DNA of 64,000 bases from an archaeon (lineage in GTDB: Archaea; Aenigmatarchaeota; Aenigmatarchaeia; GW2011-AR5), in NCBI GenBank assembly GCA_028279825.1, contig JANQNA010000003.1, positions 94,518 through 158,517 on the forward strand, read 5' to 3'. The notes beneath the pieces are model-generated. The model ran no database searches and was not told the DNA's origin. It saw only the letters and a list, made by a program, of their open reading frames with translations. Positions 49,830 through 59,105 of the stretch are shown in pieces (within the stretch, counting starts at the first letter, position 1; each line of letters starts with the position of its first letter). The translations under genes were made by a program, and so were the position numbers.

Positions 49830-51311
49830 ATGAAATTTAGTAGCGTGGTCTTGTTTATTCTGATGTCTCTATATTTTGCATATTTCGCTTACGCCGTGGT
49901 ATTCCTGTTTCCATTGCTTACAACAACAGGTTCTGTTATACTGAACGTTTTGCTTGTAAGTGCGGAAATGCTGGCAGGATTATTCTCCATATATCTGTAC
50001 CATTCAGTGTTTTCCACATTGGAATGGAAGCATCCCGAATTCAGAAAAATGAAAAAGTGGCCTTCCGTCACAATACAGGTTCCTATATTCAACGAATCAA
50101 TAGGAATTGTACGGAAGACTTTGCTTAATGCCCTCAACCAGGACTATTTGGGTAAGTATGAAATAATCGTTGCTGATGATTCCACTGACACGGCAAAGGC
50201 AAGAGCCGTCAGGAATTTCTGTAAGGAACATAAAATAAAATACGTATACCGCAAGCACCGCAGCGGCTTCAAGGCAGGCGCGCTTAACAACATACTTTCA
50301 ATGTCCAAAGGCGATGTTATAGCTCTTTTGGACGCAGACGACATGCCTGAGAAGACATTTCTTTCACACGCTGTTAGTACGTTATATTCTGATAAAAAGT
50401 ACGCATTCGTCCAGACAAGAAACGAGGAGAGAAATCATGGGGTCAACACCGTGACAGGCATAGGAAGGCTTGTAAGGGATCTTTTCTTCGGGGCTATTCT
50501 GAAATCCAAGGACAACAGGGATCTTGCAATATTCTGCGGAAGTGCAGGCGCGATAAAGAAAAAGATATTGAAGGAACTGGGCGGCTGGCCTGAAAAGACA
50601 GTTACGGAAGATATTGATCTGTCAACAATGGCATTCGCCAAGGGTTATACTTCCCGTTTTATTAATCCGGCTCAGTGCAGAGGTCTGCTCCCTCCGACAT
50701 TCACGGGTTTGTGCGGACAGACATTCAGATGGTCTTTTGGAACAACAAAGACGCTTATACTTCGCTGGAAACTGATCCTGAAAATACCCGGATTCTGGCG
50801 AAAGATCGAGCACTTTCTGTCATGTATGACCTATGTTCTTGGTCCGGCAATTGTGGCTATAGACCTGATAATGATTACACACCTTTTCCTTGGAACACCA
50901 ATATTCCATATGTATGAATCAAAAACAGTATGGATATTCGGGGCAATGCTCACGTTGAGTTCATTTCTCGCTTTAATGTTTGTCCAGTTGCGTGACGGAA
51001 GGGTGTCAATAAAACGTACGCTGGACTATATCTTTGTAATATTCGGTTTGTCAGTCAATTTCACAAAAGCTGTGGCCGGTGCAATACTTGGCAGAAAATT
51101 CTCTTTTTTCAGGACACCAAGATCTGCAACTACCGGCAAGAACTATAATCTTCTTAGGCGATTCTGGCTGGAACTGGCGATAGGTGTTTTGTCGCTGATA
51201 GCAGGAGTTGTCCGCATAACCGATCCTATATACACGGCCCAGTCCACGTGGGTCCTGTTTTTCGGGATCGGCTTCCTTACAGCACCATATTTTGCCGTAA
51301 AATACGGTTAA
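49830..51311 (+). CDS. Family 2 glycosyltransferase, processive membrane type
   Basis: The 493-residue protein has two N-terminal helices, a GT-A domain with VADDSTD, LLDADDMP, VTEDIDLS and the QTFRW element typical of cellulose-synthase-like processive enzymes, then several C-terminal transmembrane helices. It would extrude a surface glycan. It heads a region rich in glycan genes. Confidence 0.87.
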   Translation: MKFSSVVLFILMSLYFAYFAYAVVFLFPLLTTTGSVILNVLLVSAEMLAGLFSIYLYHSVFSTLEWKHPEFRKMKKWPSVTIQVPIFNESIGIVRKTLLNALNQDYLGKYEIIVADDSTDTAKARAVRNFCKEHKIKYVYRKHRSGFKAGALNNILSMSKGDVIALLDADDMPEKTFLSHAVSTLYSDKKYAFVQTRNEERNHGVNTVTGIGRLVRDLFFGAILKSKDNRDLAIFCGSAGAIKKKILKELGGWPEKTVTEDIDLSTMAFAKGYTSRFINPAQCRGLLPPTFTGLCGQTFRWSFGTTKTLILRWKLILKIPGFWRKIEHFLSCMTYVLGPAIVAIDLIMITHLFLGTPIFHMYESKTVWIFGAMLTLSSFLALMFVQLRDGRVSIKRTLDYIFVIFGLSVNFTKAVAGAILGRKFSFFRTPRSATTGKNYNLLRRFWLELAIGVLSLIAGVVRITDPIYTAQSTWVLFFGIGFLTAPYFAVKYG

Positions 51312-51336
51312 AAGACTGGGTATACAATAATATTGA

Positions 51337-51861
51337 ATGGGAGTTCTGAAAGACCTGTTCAATGATCCTGTTTATTTTTTTAAGGGTAAGCGGAGTTTTA
51401 AGGAAGGCTTCGCGTGGATGCTTGTAGCCCTGTTTGTTTTTGTTTCCCTGAACCAGCTAATGATTGAGATGGGTTTTGTTGTGTTTGAAAGAGATGTAAC
51501 TCCGTTGAACGCGATACTGATAAACTTTGTTACCCTTGTTGCAGGCTTTTTTGTGCTTACGGCAGTATCCTCTATACCATTCAGGCTCATAGGGGGAAAG
51601 GACACAGGAAAACTTTTCATGGTTGTGGCATACTCAATGGTACCTGTGATCTTTCTGTGGATCCCGCATATAATTGCACAGTCAATAATCATATTCCTTT
51701 CCATGATAATCATGACAAAAGGGGTTTCCAGATACTCCAAAGCAGAAACAAGGAAGTCGTTAATAGTTACCATAACATTCCTGGCTCTTGTTATTTTGTC
51801 TTCAACGGTAGTGCAAAACTCCCTTCTTTTGTTCGGTAACTTTAATATTTTGCCTTCGTAA
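51337..51861 (+). CDS. Yip1-domain-like membrane protein
   Basis: The 174-residue protein begins LKDLFNDPVYFFKG, the Yip1-type start, and has about five hydrophobic helices. It is sandwiched between two membrane glycosyltransferase genes, with 25 and 8 bp gaps, so it probably belongs to the same operon. Role unknown. Confidence 0.65.
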   Translation: MGVLKDLFNDPVYFFKGKRSFKEGFAWMLVALFVFVSLNQLMIEMGFVVFERDVTPLNAILINFVTLVAGFFVLTAVSSIPFRLIGGKDTGKLFMVVAYSMVPVIFLWIPHIIAQSIIIFLSMIIMTKGVSRYSKAETRKSLIVTITFLALVILSSTVVQNSLLLFGNFNILPS

Positions 51862-51869
51862 GTCTTTCT

Positions 51870-53111
51870 ATGTTGGAATCAGTTTTGCTTGTTATTTTCA
51901 TTGCGATTACCGTTCTTTACATAGTATGGATAAGCGCGATAATGATCCCAAGAAGAAAATACCGGACAGATTACACCCCGCCTGTTTCTATTATAGTGCC
52001 TGCACATAACGAGGAAAGATACATAGAAGGCACGATAAAGAGTTTGTTGGGCGAAGCTTATCCGAAAAAGGAAATAATCATTATTGATGATGGTTCCACA
52101 GACAAAACGGCTGATATCGCGAAGAGATTCCCCGTTCGTCTGCTTCACACAAACCATGAAGGCAAGTCAGCCGCCCTGAACAAAGGTCTTCGTCATGCAA
52201 AGTACGATGTAATTCTCATGCTTGATGCTGATTCTGCGCTGGAAAAAAACAGCCTGAGGGAGATAGTCCGTCCCCTTAAAGACAAAAAAGTAGGCGGGGC
52301 AACCGGTGTTATCAGAGCTCGTGTAACAAAAAACCCCCTGACGTGGTTTCAGGATTATGAGTATATAATGTCCTCCGGCTGGCGTTACACGTGTACAAAG
52401 ATGAAGGGCAATTCAATTCTGCCGGGCTTTGCAGCCTTCAAAAAAAGCGTAATAAAAAAGATTGGCGGGTTTTCCAGGGATACGTTAACGGAAGATTTTG
52501 ATATTGTTGTATCCTTAAGAAAAATCGGATATGAAACCGTTACAGTCAGCACGGCCCAGATGAGAACAAACGTACCTCTCACAATAAAGGCCTTTATCAA
52601 GCAAAGATTGAGATGGGGCCGCGGAACGCTGCAGGTTATGCGCAAACACTCAAGGTTTATTTTCTCCAGGAAGAGCGGACCCCTGGGTTATTTTGCTATA
52701 CCATCCCAGTTTTACTGGTACGTACATGCGTTTGTATACGTTCCAATAATACTCTACATGATGCTTGTGTTCTGGTCAACCACTGTCGTCAATGTGTCAG
52801 GTTACTTTTCTTTGGAATTTATCCAATACATATTCACAATGTTCTCCGTATACGGTATTTACACGTTAATTGTGAAAGTAATCACGCTGGAATACGCAAT
52901 GACAGAAATGATACTCTTCAGTCTGACAATGTTTTTCTTGTCGGTTATCTACACACTGATAGTTTTTGCAAAGGTATCAAGACCAAGTATACATATCATA
53001 CCTGTATACATCTTCTTCTTCCCGTTCAGCATATTCAACATGCTTATTCTGGCAGCTTCCGCCTTGCTGGCAGTGGCAAGGCCAAACCGCCGGAACAGGT
53101 GGAACCTATAA
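51870..53111 (+). CDS. Family 2 glycosyltransferase, processive membrane type
   Basis: The 413-residue protein has an N-terminal helix, then SIIVPAHNEERYIEGTI, IIDDGSTD, MLDADSALE, TEDFDIV and KQRLRWGRGT (QxxRW motif), then four transmembrane helices. It resembles poly-N-acetylglucosamine or hyaluronan-type synthases. The product cannot be inferred. Confidence 0.87.
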   Translation: MLESVLLVIFIAITVLYIVWISAIMIPRRKYRTDYTPPVSIIVPAHNEERYIEGTIKSLLGEAYPKKEIIIIDDGSTDKTADIAKRFPVRLLHTNHEGKSAALNKGLRHAKYDVILMLDADSALEKNSLREIVRPLKDKKVGGATGVIRARVTKNPLTWFQDYEYIMSSGWRYTCTKMKGNSILPGFAAFKKSVIKKIGGFSRDTLTEDFDIVVSLRKIGYETVTVSTAQMRTNVPLTIKAFIKQRLRWGRGTLQVMRKHSRFIFSRKSGPLGYFAIPSQFYWYVHAFVYVPIILYMMLVFWSTTVVNVSGYFSLEFIQYIFTMFSVYGIYTLIVKVITLEYAMTEMILFSLTMFFLSVIYTLIVFAKVSRPSIHIIPVYIFFFPFSIFNMLILAASALLAVARPNRRNRWNL

Positions 53112-53135
53112 AAAGATTAAATAAAATGTCTAGAA

Positions 53136-53681
53136 ATGAAGAAAATTCTTCTGATGTTGGTTATAATGATAGCCGGCTGTACAACCACTCCAGGTCAGGC
53201 ACCCATTACAGAGATATCTATACCCGGCCACGCTAATCAGATTTACACGTTTGCAAATGACATAAGAGAATCTTTAGAAGTATCAACAAACGATCCTGAA
53301 GGAATAAAGGCCATAGGAAACAACTTCACAAAAATGAATATCGTCTTTGACGGTTCCAATGATGTAGACAACGGCTATTTCCGCGTTACACTCGTGAACT
53401 TCCTTGCAAAGATTCCGATATACTATTCTTACGAAGGAAGACTGGTCAAATTCGACAGTTTCTACTTTATTGACGATGTATGGTATAACTCTTCGGCAGA
53501 AGTGATCAACGAACCTGTTTTTGAGGACCCTGTGCTCTGGTTGGTTGGTCCGTCAAACGCAGAAGATACATCAGTAAATCTTGTAGATAATACAATATAC
53601 CTGTCAGGAACCAGCTATAAAAATCTCACTTTAGCAGGAGATAAACTAACATTAATTCTTTTTGGAATTGACAAGATATAA
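53136..53681 (+). CDS. Lipoprotein, hypothetical
   Basis: Signal peptide with lipobox MIAGC. The mature 165 residues are beta-rich, without a known motif. It follows the glycosyltransferase gene by 24 bp and may be an accessory of the same glycan system. Confidence 0.65.
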   Translation: MKKILLMLVIMIAGCTTTPGQAPITEISIPGHANQIYTFANDIRESLEVSTNDPEGIKAIGNNFTKMNIVFDGSNDVDNGYFRVTLVNFLAKIPIYYSYEGRLVKFDSFYFIDDVWYNSSAEVINEPVFEDPVLWLVGPSNAEDTSVNLVDNTIYLSGTSYKNLTLAGDKLTLILFGIDKI

Positions 53682-53685
53682 CCAA

Positions 53686-54027
53686 CTAGGCAAGGAGTGG
53701 CAGTGATCCTGTAACTTTATTCACTTTTTCTTCCTTATCCGGCCCTATTGCCAGGGCCGTGGCAGTACCGGGCTTCAATTCTGTCAATCCTGCGTCACAC
53801 ACAAGATAATGGTTTATTTTCAGCTTCCTGCACTTGTCCTGCAGGGACAAAAGTTCTTTTTCTGTTTTAACTTTAACAGCAACCTTCTTTTGCCCTCCAC
53901 GTGTCCACGAAGAAATAATTTTCTTGTCTGCTTTCTGTGCAGCAGCAACAGCCGCGTGCGAGGCTTGCACGGCTAGTTTGCCTTTGGACATTTTCAGATC
54001 AGTTCTTACAATAATCATCTGTTTCAT
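53686..54027 (-). CDS. pth2: Peptidyl-tRNA hydrolase 2
   Basis: The 113-residue enzyme releases tRNA from stalled peptidyl-tRNA. Family motifs are IIVRTDLKMSKGKLAVQ, HAAVAA, and the C-terminal TALAIGPDKEEKVNKVTGSL. ATG 54027 is chosen; the upstream extension is not family-like. It overlaps the upstream glycosyltransferase gene by ATGA. Confidence 0.93.
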   Translation of the reverse strand: MKQMIIVRTDLKMSKGKLAVQASHAAVAAAQKADKKIISSWTRGGQKKVAVKVKTEKELLSLQDKCRKLKINHYLVCDAGLTELKPGTATALAIGPDKEEKVNKVTGSLPLLA

Positions 54028-54665
54028 TTTCTCACAACTGATTCTAATATATAGCCCCCAACCTTTATACTTTCCCATATAGGCATTGAAGAACCAATAC
54101 CGTATTTTACTGTTACGGGCATTTCCTTTATTTTCAGCCTATTCCTGACGGCTTTTACGAGCATCTCTACCTCAAACTCGTATCTCTTATTCTTCAGTTT
54201 CAATTCAGAAAAATCCTCCTTGTTTATTGCCCTGAAACCGCACATAACGTCGTTGAATTTTCTCCCGACAGATTTGGATATGACTCTTTTTGCAAAAGAA
54301 TTTGACAGCCTTCTCTGTAAAGGTATATTTTTCAGGTCCCTCTTTCCTATAACAAGATCATTTTTCTTCAATTCTGTCAAAAACCTTGGTATTTCCAGAG
54401 CGTTTAATTGGTTATCTGCGTCTATAAAGACCAGGTTGTTTGTCGTAGCTATCTTTGCACCTATCGTACATGCATGACCCTTTCCCATATTCTTGTTCAA
54501 TCTCACACATACACAATCTTCTTTTTTCGCGATATTTATCGTGTTATCCGTGGATCCGTCATCAACGACTATTATTTCGTAATTCCCGGCCTTGTTTATC
54601 TTTCGTATAACTTTGGCTATATTTCTCCCTTCATTATGGGCGGGTAAAATAACTGAAGCTTTCAT
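54024..54665 (-). CDS. Family 2 glycosyltransferase, dolichyl-phosphate-mannose-synthase-like
   Basis: The 213-residue protein has no transmembrane anchor. It has SVILPAHNEGRNIAKVI, VVDDGSTDNT, FIDADNQ, and the CGFRAINKEDF segment common in polyprenyl-phosphate sugar synthases. It likely makes a lipid-linked sugar for glycosylation. It sits beside CDP-archaeol synthase in one minus-strand operon. Confidence 0.83.
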   Translation of the reverse strand: MKASVILPAHNEGRNIAKVIRKINKAGNYEIIVVDDGSTDNTINIAKKEDCVCVRLNKNMGKGHACTIGAKIATTNNLVFIDADNQLNALEIPRFLTELKKNDLVIGKRDLKNIPLQRRLSNSFAKRVISKSVGRKFNDVMCGFRAINKEDFSELKLKNKRYEFEVEMLVKAVRNRLKIKEMPVTVKYGIGSSMPIWESIKVGGYILESVVRK

Positions 54666-54666
54666 G

Positions 54667-55182
54667 CTACCACGGATTCCTCTTCACCTTAACAACATAT
54701 CCAAGAATATTGGCAAGCCAGTGAATTACTGGTGTCAGCACAACAAGTATAATGAATGTGTTGAGACCAGGAAGATACACAGGTGATACAAACACAAAGG
54801 CTATCAGCAAAAATCCAAGCTGATCCAGCATCAATGCTTTTTCACCGCGTTTTATGCCTGTCCTTCTTTTTATGAAAGATCCTATGAGATCCCCGGCCAT
54901 TGCACCTACTGCAAGCAGAAACACTATAGGAAACGTCATTTCAGCCAGTCCATATTCCGGAGGAATGTACGACTGACCGTATATCTGTAAAGAACCTATA
55001 AAAACACCAAATATGATTCCGCCCAGAAGACCCTCCCAGGTCTTTCCATCGCCAAAGAATCTTGCACCACCAAACATTTTGCCGCCGTCTATGGGTCTTT
55101 GCCCTCTCATCAAAGGTGGAAAGGCATTGGATGCGTATGCAGCCGCTATGAACCAGAATGCCTGTAAAAGAAGTAGCCACAT
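54667..55182 (-). CDS. carS: CDP-archaeol synthase
   Basis: This membrane enzyme activates unsaturated archaetidic acid with CTP in archaeal lipid synthesis. The 171-residue protein has the conserved FGDGKTWEG motif, the RPIDGGK start, GAMAGDLIGSFIKRR, and five hydrophobic segments. It is 1 bp from the next gene in the operon. It also confirms the archaeal origin. Confidence 0.92.
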   Translation of the reverse strand: MWLLLLQAFWFIAAAYASNAFPPLMRGQRPIDGGKMFGGARFFGDGKTWEGLLGGIIFGVFIGSLQIYGQSYIPPEYGLAEMTFPIVFLLAVGAMAGDLIGSFIKRRTGIKRGEKALMLDQLGFLLIAFVFVSPVYLPGLNTFIILVVLTPVIHWLANILGYVVKVKRNPW

Positions 55183-55187
55183 GAAAA

Positions 55188-55904
55188 CTACCTTATCACT
55201 TCATATTGTATCTTCTTTACTTCTCTTTCGAATTTGCCTTTGTTAATGAAATATTTCAGATATATTTTGGTATATTTCTTTATCAAACCGGACCCGCCCC
55301 ATTTATTCATACGACGTGTTGAAGTATAAACACACGTAGCCTTGGAAAACATGAATTTCCCTAATTCGCCAACTCTCATGGCAAAGTCATGGTCCTCCAT
55401 AACTTTTAACTTCTCGTTAAATCCGTCAACTTTCTTGAATGCACTTCTGCGGCAGGCTATTACTATGCCGGGTGCATGAGGCTTTTTTGCATATGTTGTC
55501 AAAAAGTCCACAAGATTGTTGCTCAGATTGTAAATAACCTGATCCTTCCATTTTGGCGTGAAGGCGTAGATACTGCACGTCCATCCCTGGACGCGTTTTT
55601 TCTTGAAGTCTTTCTTTATGACCTCCATTATATTCGGATAAACAATCGTATCAGCGTCAATAAACAGTATTATGTCGCCCTTTGCAGCTTTGCCTCCGGC
55701 GTTGCGTCCATAGGAAGCTGCACCGCGTTTGCAGTATACAACCTTTGCACCGTATTTCCTTGATACCTTTGCCGTGTCATCTTCAGAATGAGAATCGGCA
55801 ACGATTATCTCGTAAGGCTTCAGCTGTTTCAGATGGAAAAGCGTAGTTCCGATGTATTTACCCTCATTGAGTGCGGGTATAACAACCGATATTCTGTCTC
55901 CCAT
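55188..55904 (-). CDS. Family 2 glycosyltransferase
   Basis: The 238-residue soluble protein (start at MGDRIS, 55904) has SVVIPALNEGKYIGTTL, VADSHSEDDT, LFIDADT and MEDHDFAMRVGELG. This set fits a nonprocessive GT-A enzyme acting on a lipid or surface glycan. It is first in the minus-strand operon that runs to pth2. Confidence 0.83.
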   Translation of the reverse strand: MGDRISVVIPALNEGKYIGTTLFHLKQLKPYEIIVADSHSEDDTAKVSRKYGAKVVYCKRGAASYGRNAGGKAAKGDIILFIDADTIVYPNIMEVIKKDFKKKRVQGWTCSIYAFTPKWKDQVIYNLSNNLVDFLTTYAKKPHAPGIVIACRRSAFKKVDGFNEKLKVMEDHDFAMRVGELGKFMFSKATCVYTSTRRMNKWGGSGLIKKYTKIYLKYFINKGKFEREVKKIQYEVIR

Positions 55905-55944
55905 TATCAATTTATTGGCCCTGCTCTTTTATAAAGTTCTCTGA

Positions 55945-56044
55945 TGCTCCCATGGGGATTTGAACCCCAGTCACCAGGTCCGCAACCTGGCGTTCTCTCC
56001 GGAAGAAAAGTTATCCTTCTTTATCCAAGCTAAACTATAGGAGC
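55945..56044 (-). tRNA. tRNA-Arg(GCG) with D-arm intron
   Basis: On the minus strand the acceptor GCTCCTA pairs with TGGGAGC, anticodon stem CCAGG/CCTGG encloses loop TTGCGGA (anticodon GCG), and the T-arm is TGGGG-TTCAAAT-CCCCA. The D arm is too long: after GGATA about 24 nt (55998-56021) must be removed to restore TAGTTTAGCTTGGATA-GAGAACG. The removed part contains AAGAAGGATAACTTTTCTTCC, a hairpin. Exact borders are uncertain. Confidence 0.87.
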
Positions 56045-56103
56045 CTAGAGATACATCGTTACTCCATTTAAAAAGTTAATGATTGAAATTATAACTGATA
56101 ACA

Positions 56104-56262
56104 ATGAAATGCTCATCATGTAACGATAACCTTATGTCAGAGGACAACTTCACTAAATTCCAGTGTCCTTCCTGCCTGAAGGCTGAAGTCGTAAGATGCA
56201 GCAAATGCAGGCTGAAAAGCACTGTTTATTTATGCCCTGTTTGTGGCTTCAAAGGACCGTGA
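56104..56262 (+). CDS. Small archaeal zinc-ribbon protein (HVO_2753-like)
   Basis: The 52-residue protein has four CxxC pairs: CSSC, CPSC, CSKC and CPVC, giving two zinc sites. This pattern and the position 4 bp before EF-1beta match the conserved archaeal small zinc-ribbon family that neighbours that gene. A role in translation or RNA binding is inferred from context. Confidence 0.85.
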   Translation: MKCSSCNDNLMSEDNFTKFQCPSCLKAEVVRCSKCRLKSTVYLCPVCGFKGP

Positions 56263-56266
56263 TTAA

Positions 56267-56518
56267 ATGGGTCAGGTAGCATTAACAATGAGAGTAACTC
56301 CGGAGAGTCCTGAAGTAGATCTAAAGGTCTTGAAAGAAAAGATCATGGAGATCGAAGGAGTTAAGCAGATAAACGATAAGCCTATAGGGTTTGGTTTAGT
56401 AGCTTTAGAGGTTTTCATGGTTTTTGACGATAAAGAAGGCGCACCTGATTTTGAGGAAAAAATTAAGTCCATAGAAGGCGTTGGTTCTGTTGAATCAGGC
56501 GATATCACGCTGATTTAA
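56267..56518 (+). CDS. ef1b: Elongation factor 1-beta (aEF1B)
   Basis: The 83-residue guanine-nucleotide exchange factor reloads EF-1alpha with GTP. Archaeal family features: VALTMRVTPESPEVDL near the start, KPIGFGLVALEV in the middle, and the VGSVESGDITLI end. It is coupled to the zinc-ribbon gene. Confidence 0.92.
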   Translation: MGQVALTMRVTPESPEVDLKVLKEKIMEIEGVKQINDKPIGFGLVALEVFMVFDDKEGAPDFEEKIKSIEGVGSVESGDITLI

Positions 56519-56541
56519 ACCACTCAAACCCAAATAATTTA

Positions 56542-57588
56542 ATGTTATGGGAAATTGTTATAGCGGTTGTGGCAATAATTGACATAGCATACGTAATCAT
56601 GATTTTTTCCATAAACTCGAAACACAAAAACCCAGTTATAAAAAAACTGCCAAAAATATCCGTTATTATTGCGGCAAGGGACGAACCGCTTCTGGAGAGA
56701 ACTCTGAAAAATCTGAAGAAAATAAAGCGTCCGAAACTGGAGATAATTGTCGTAGGCTCCAAAAAAGACGTGTCTGTAGCAAAGAAATACGCAAAGACAA
56801 TCGTGGACAAGGGAATAGGAAAGGGACCCGCCCTTAATTCAGCCATTCGTAAAGCCACTTCAAGTATTGTGTATTTTCTGGATGCAGATTCGATGGTAGA
56901 GAAGGACACAATAGCCAAAGTATGTTCCGGTTTAGAGAACCATGATGCTGCAGTCGGTGTAAATATACCGGAAAACAATGAAAATATGACAACCAGGATA
57001 GCCCGGTTATATTTGACATTCCTGCCAAAAATACAGCTTGGCATGTATAACATGGTTGGAACAACCATTGTGTCGGGAAGAAACTTTGCCGTAAAGAAAA
57101 GCACGCTGAAGAACATAAAATTCAGGAACAAACTGACAGAGGATCTGGATATTTCTCTTAGCCTTTTCGTAAAACACAAAAAAGTCAATTTTGTGAACGC
57201 TATATCAAGGGAGCGGGTACCAAATAAGCTGGCTCATTACTTTAAACAGCAGCAAAGATGGAACAGGGGAGCAGGTAACGTGTTATTGGAATGGGACAAA
57301 AGAGTTCATCACCATGACATAATCATAATGGCCTTTCTCCTGATGATAGCATTCATGCCGGTACTTTCTCTATTCTCTATTCTGTTAACACTACTGACAG
57401 GCAGCTATATTTTCATGTCAGTTCTGCTTGTAGGATTCTTGTTGGCAGTCTCAGGTGCATCTATGCTGGACAGGGACGACCTTCATTATCTTCCCTTAAC
57501 ATTTTTGGCTTTCATTTTCATCCAGACGCTTACAATAATCTACTCAATAAAAGGAACAAACGTATGGTACAGGACGCCAAAAAGTTAG
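56542..57588 (+). CDS. Family 2 glycosyltransferase, membrane type
   Basis: The 348-residue protein has one N-terminal helix, then SVIIAARDEPLLERTL, FLDADSMVE, TEDLDIS and FKQQQRWNRGAGN (QxxRW), then two or three C-terminal helices. It resembles processive synthases but is shorter. The substrate is unknown. It lies 23 bp after EF-1beta. Confidence 0.83.
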   Translation: MLWEIVIAVVAIIDIAYVIMIFSINSKHKNPVIKKLPKISVIIAARDEPLLERTLKNLKKIKRPKLEIIVVGSKKDVSVAKKYAKTIVDKGIGKGPALNSAIRKATSSIVYFLDADSMVEKDTIAKVCSGLENHDAAVGVNIPENNENMTTRIARLYLTFLPKIQLGMYNMVGTTIVSGRNFAVKKSTLKNIKFRNKLTEDLDISLSLFVKHKKVNFVNAISRERVPNKLAHYFKQQQRWNRGAGNVLLEWDKRVHHHDIIIMAFLLMIAFMPVLSLFSILLTLLTGSYIFMSVLLVGFLLAVSGASMLDRDDLHYLPLTFLAFIFIQTLTIIYSIKGTNVWYRTPKS

Positions 57589-57618
57589 GGTTATAAGCAT
57601 TTTTGTCAACTTATACAC

Positions 57619-58053
57619 ATGGATCCTGAAGATAAGATACATTCTACGTTTGCAGCCGTGGCTACAAGCCTTGGCTACAGCGAGGTGCACGGACGCATAA
57701 TTTCAGCACTTATGGTGGCTGATAAACCTTTGTCAATGGATGAGCTCAAGCAGAAAACGGGCTATTCACCGGCTTCTTTATCACTTTCCCTGGATCTTTT
57801 AGAGGTCATAGGCATAATCCGCAAAAGCAAGGGTAATGATCGCAAGCTTTACGCGCGGTTGGAAGGGGATCTTATAGAAGGATTGAGAGACGCAATGATG
57901 ATCAAGATACAGAAAGAGATTAACTCAACACTATTAGAGCTGCAGGAACTGAAGGGACCAAAAACAAAAAAGTCCGTTGCAATTGTTGAAAAAGAGGTCC
58001 ACAGATTAAAAGAATATGTAAACCGGCTGTCAAAGGTTGACGTGCCAAAATAG
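57619..58053 (+). CDS. Winged-helix regulator, GbsR/MarR-like
   Basis: The 144-residue protein has a winged helix (VHGRIISALMVADKPLSMDE, ASLSLSLDLLEVIGIIRK) followed by a long dimerising helix, the layout of GbsR-type regulators. The target is unknown. It is next to a glycosyltransferase and FEN-1. Confidence 0.82.
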   Translation: MDPEDKIHSTFAAVATSLGYSEVHGRIISALMVADKPLSMDELKQKTGYSPASLSLSLDLLEVIGIIRKSKGNDRKLYARLEGDLIEGLRDAMMIKIQKEINSTLLELQELKGPKTKKSVAIVEKEVHRLKEYVNRLSKVDVPK

Positions 58054-58096
58054 GTTTATATATTTTCTAGTAAATAGATGTTACAGGATATGAATT

Positions 58097-59104
58097 ATGG
58101 GAATACAACTCACCCAACTGGTTGAAGGTGACTTTGTAGATACACAAAGCCTCTTTGATCGTGTTGTGGCAATAGATGCCTTTAATTGGATATATCAATT
58201 CTTGAGCACGATCCGCCAGCCTGACGGAACGCCCCTCAAAGATTCGAAGGACCGGGTTACTTCTCACCTGTCTGGTCTATATTATAGGACAATCAAGTTA
58301 ATCGAGGCAGGTATACGTCCTGTTTACGTCTTTGACGGCAAGCCTCCTGAATTCAAGCAGGTAATCGCGCAGAGAAGAGACGTAAGAGCTGAAGCCCTTC
58401 GTGAGTGGCAAAAAGCCCTGGAAGAAAAAGATTACGTTGCTGCAAGCAAGTTTGCTAAACGTTCAACACAAATAACCCAGGATCATATTGAATCCAGCAA
58501 AACACTTCTCGAGACTATGGGTGTACCGTTTATCCAGGCCCCTTCCGAAGGTGAAGCCATGTGTGCAACTCTTGTGCAGAATAAAGACGCATACTGCGCA
58601 GCTTCGCAGGATTATGATACACTTTTGTTCGGGGCAACAAGACTAATAAGAAATCTGTCAATTTCTGGAAAAAAGAAACGCGGTTCTGACTATATCTATG
58701 TGAACCCGGAGATGCTGGTATTGGAAAATCTAACGGAGAAATTAGGGATAAACCGCGACCAACTGATATTGGTAGGCATGTTAATTGGTACAGACTTCAA
58801 TCCGGGCGGTATTCCCGGTTACGGGCCAAAAAAAGCGCTGGATCTGGTAAAAGAAAAGAAAACCATGTCCAGGGTATTGGAAGGCCTTCCATGGGAGTTT
58901 TCTGTCAGTCCGGAACAGATTTTTGAATTCTTCAAGAATCCGCCAACCGTTGATTACGACATAAAATTCGACGAGCCGGATGAAGACAAGGTAAAAGCAT
59001 TCATGTGCGATGAACATGATTTCTCAGAAGAGCGCATAGGTAATGCACTAAAGAGAATAAAAGAAAAAAGTAATCAGAAGTCACTCAGTCGCTGGGCCAA
59101 ATAG
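58097..59104 (+). CDS. fen: Flap endonuclease 1
   Basis: The 335-residue structure-specific nuclease removes 5' flaps in replication and repair. Acidic metal-site motifs are VVAIDAFNWIYQF (N-terminal), YVFDGKPPEFK, QAPSEGEAMCA, CAASQDYDTLLFG and LIGTDFNPGGIPGYGPKKAL (H3TH region). The C-terminal PCNA-binding tail QKSLSRWA is present as in archaeal FEN-1. Confidence 0.95.
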   Translation: MGIQLTQLVEGDFVDTQSLFDRVVAIDAFNWIYQFLSTIRQPDGTPLKDSKDRVTSHLSGLYYRTIKLIEAGIRPVYVFDGKPPEFKQVIAQRRDVRAEALREWQKALEEKDYVAASKFAKRSTQITQDHIESSKTLLETMGVPFIQAPSEGEAMCATLVQNKDAYCAASQDYDTLLFGATRLIRNLSISGKKKRGSDYIYVNPEMLVLENLTEKLGINRDQLILVGMLIGTDFNPGGIPGYGPKKALDLVKEKKTMSRVLEGLPWEFSVSPEQIFEFFKNPPTVDYDIKFDEPDEDKVKAFMCDEHDFSEERIGNALKRIKEKSNQKSLSRWAK

Positions 59105-59105
59105 G

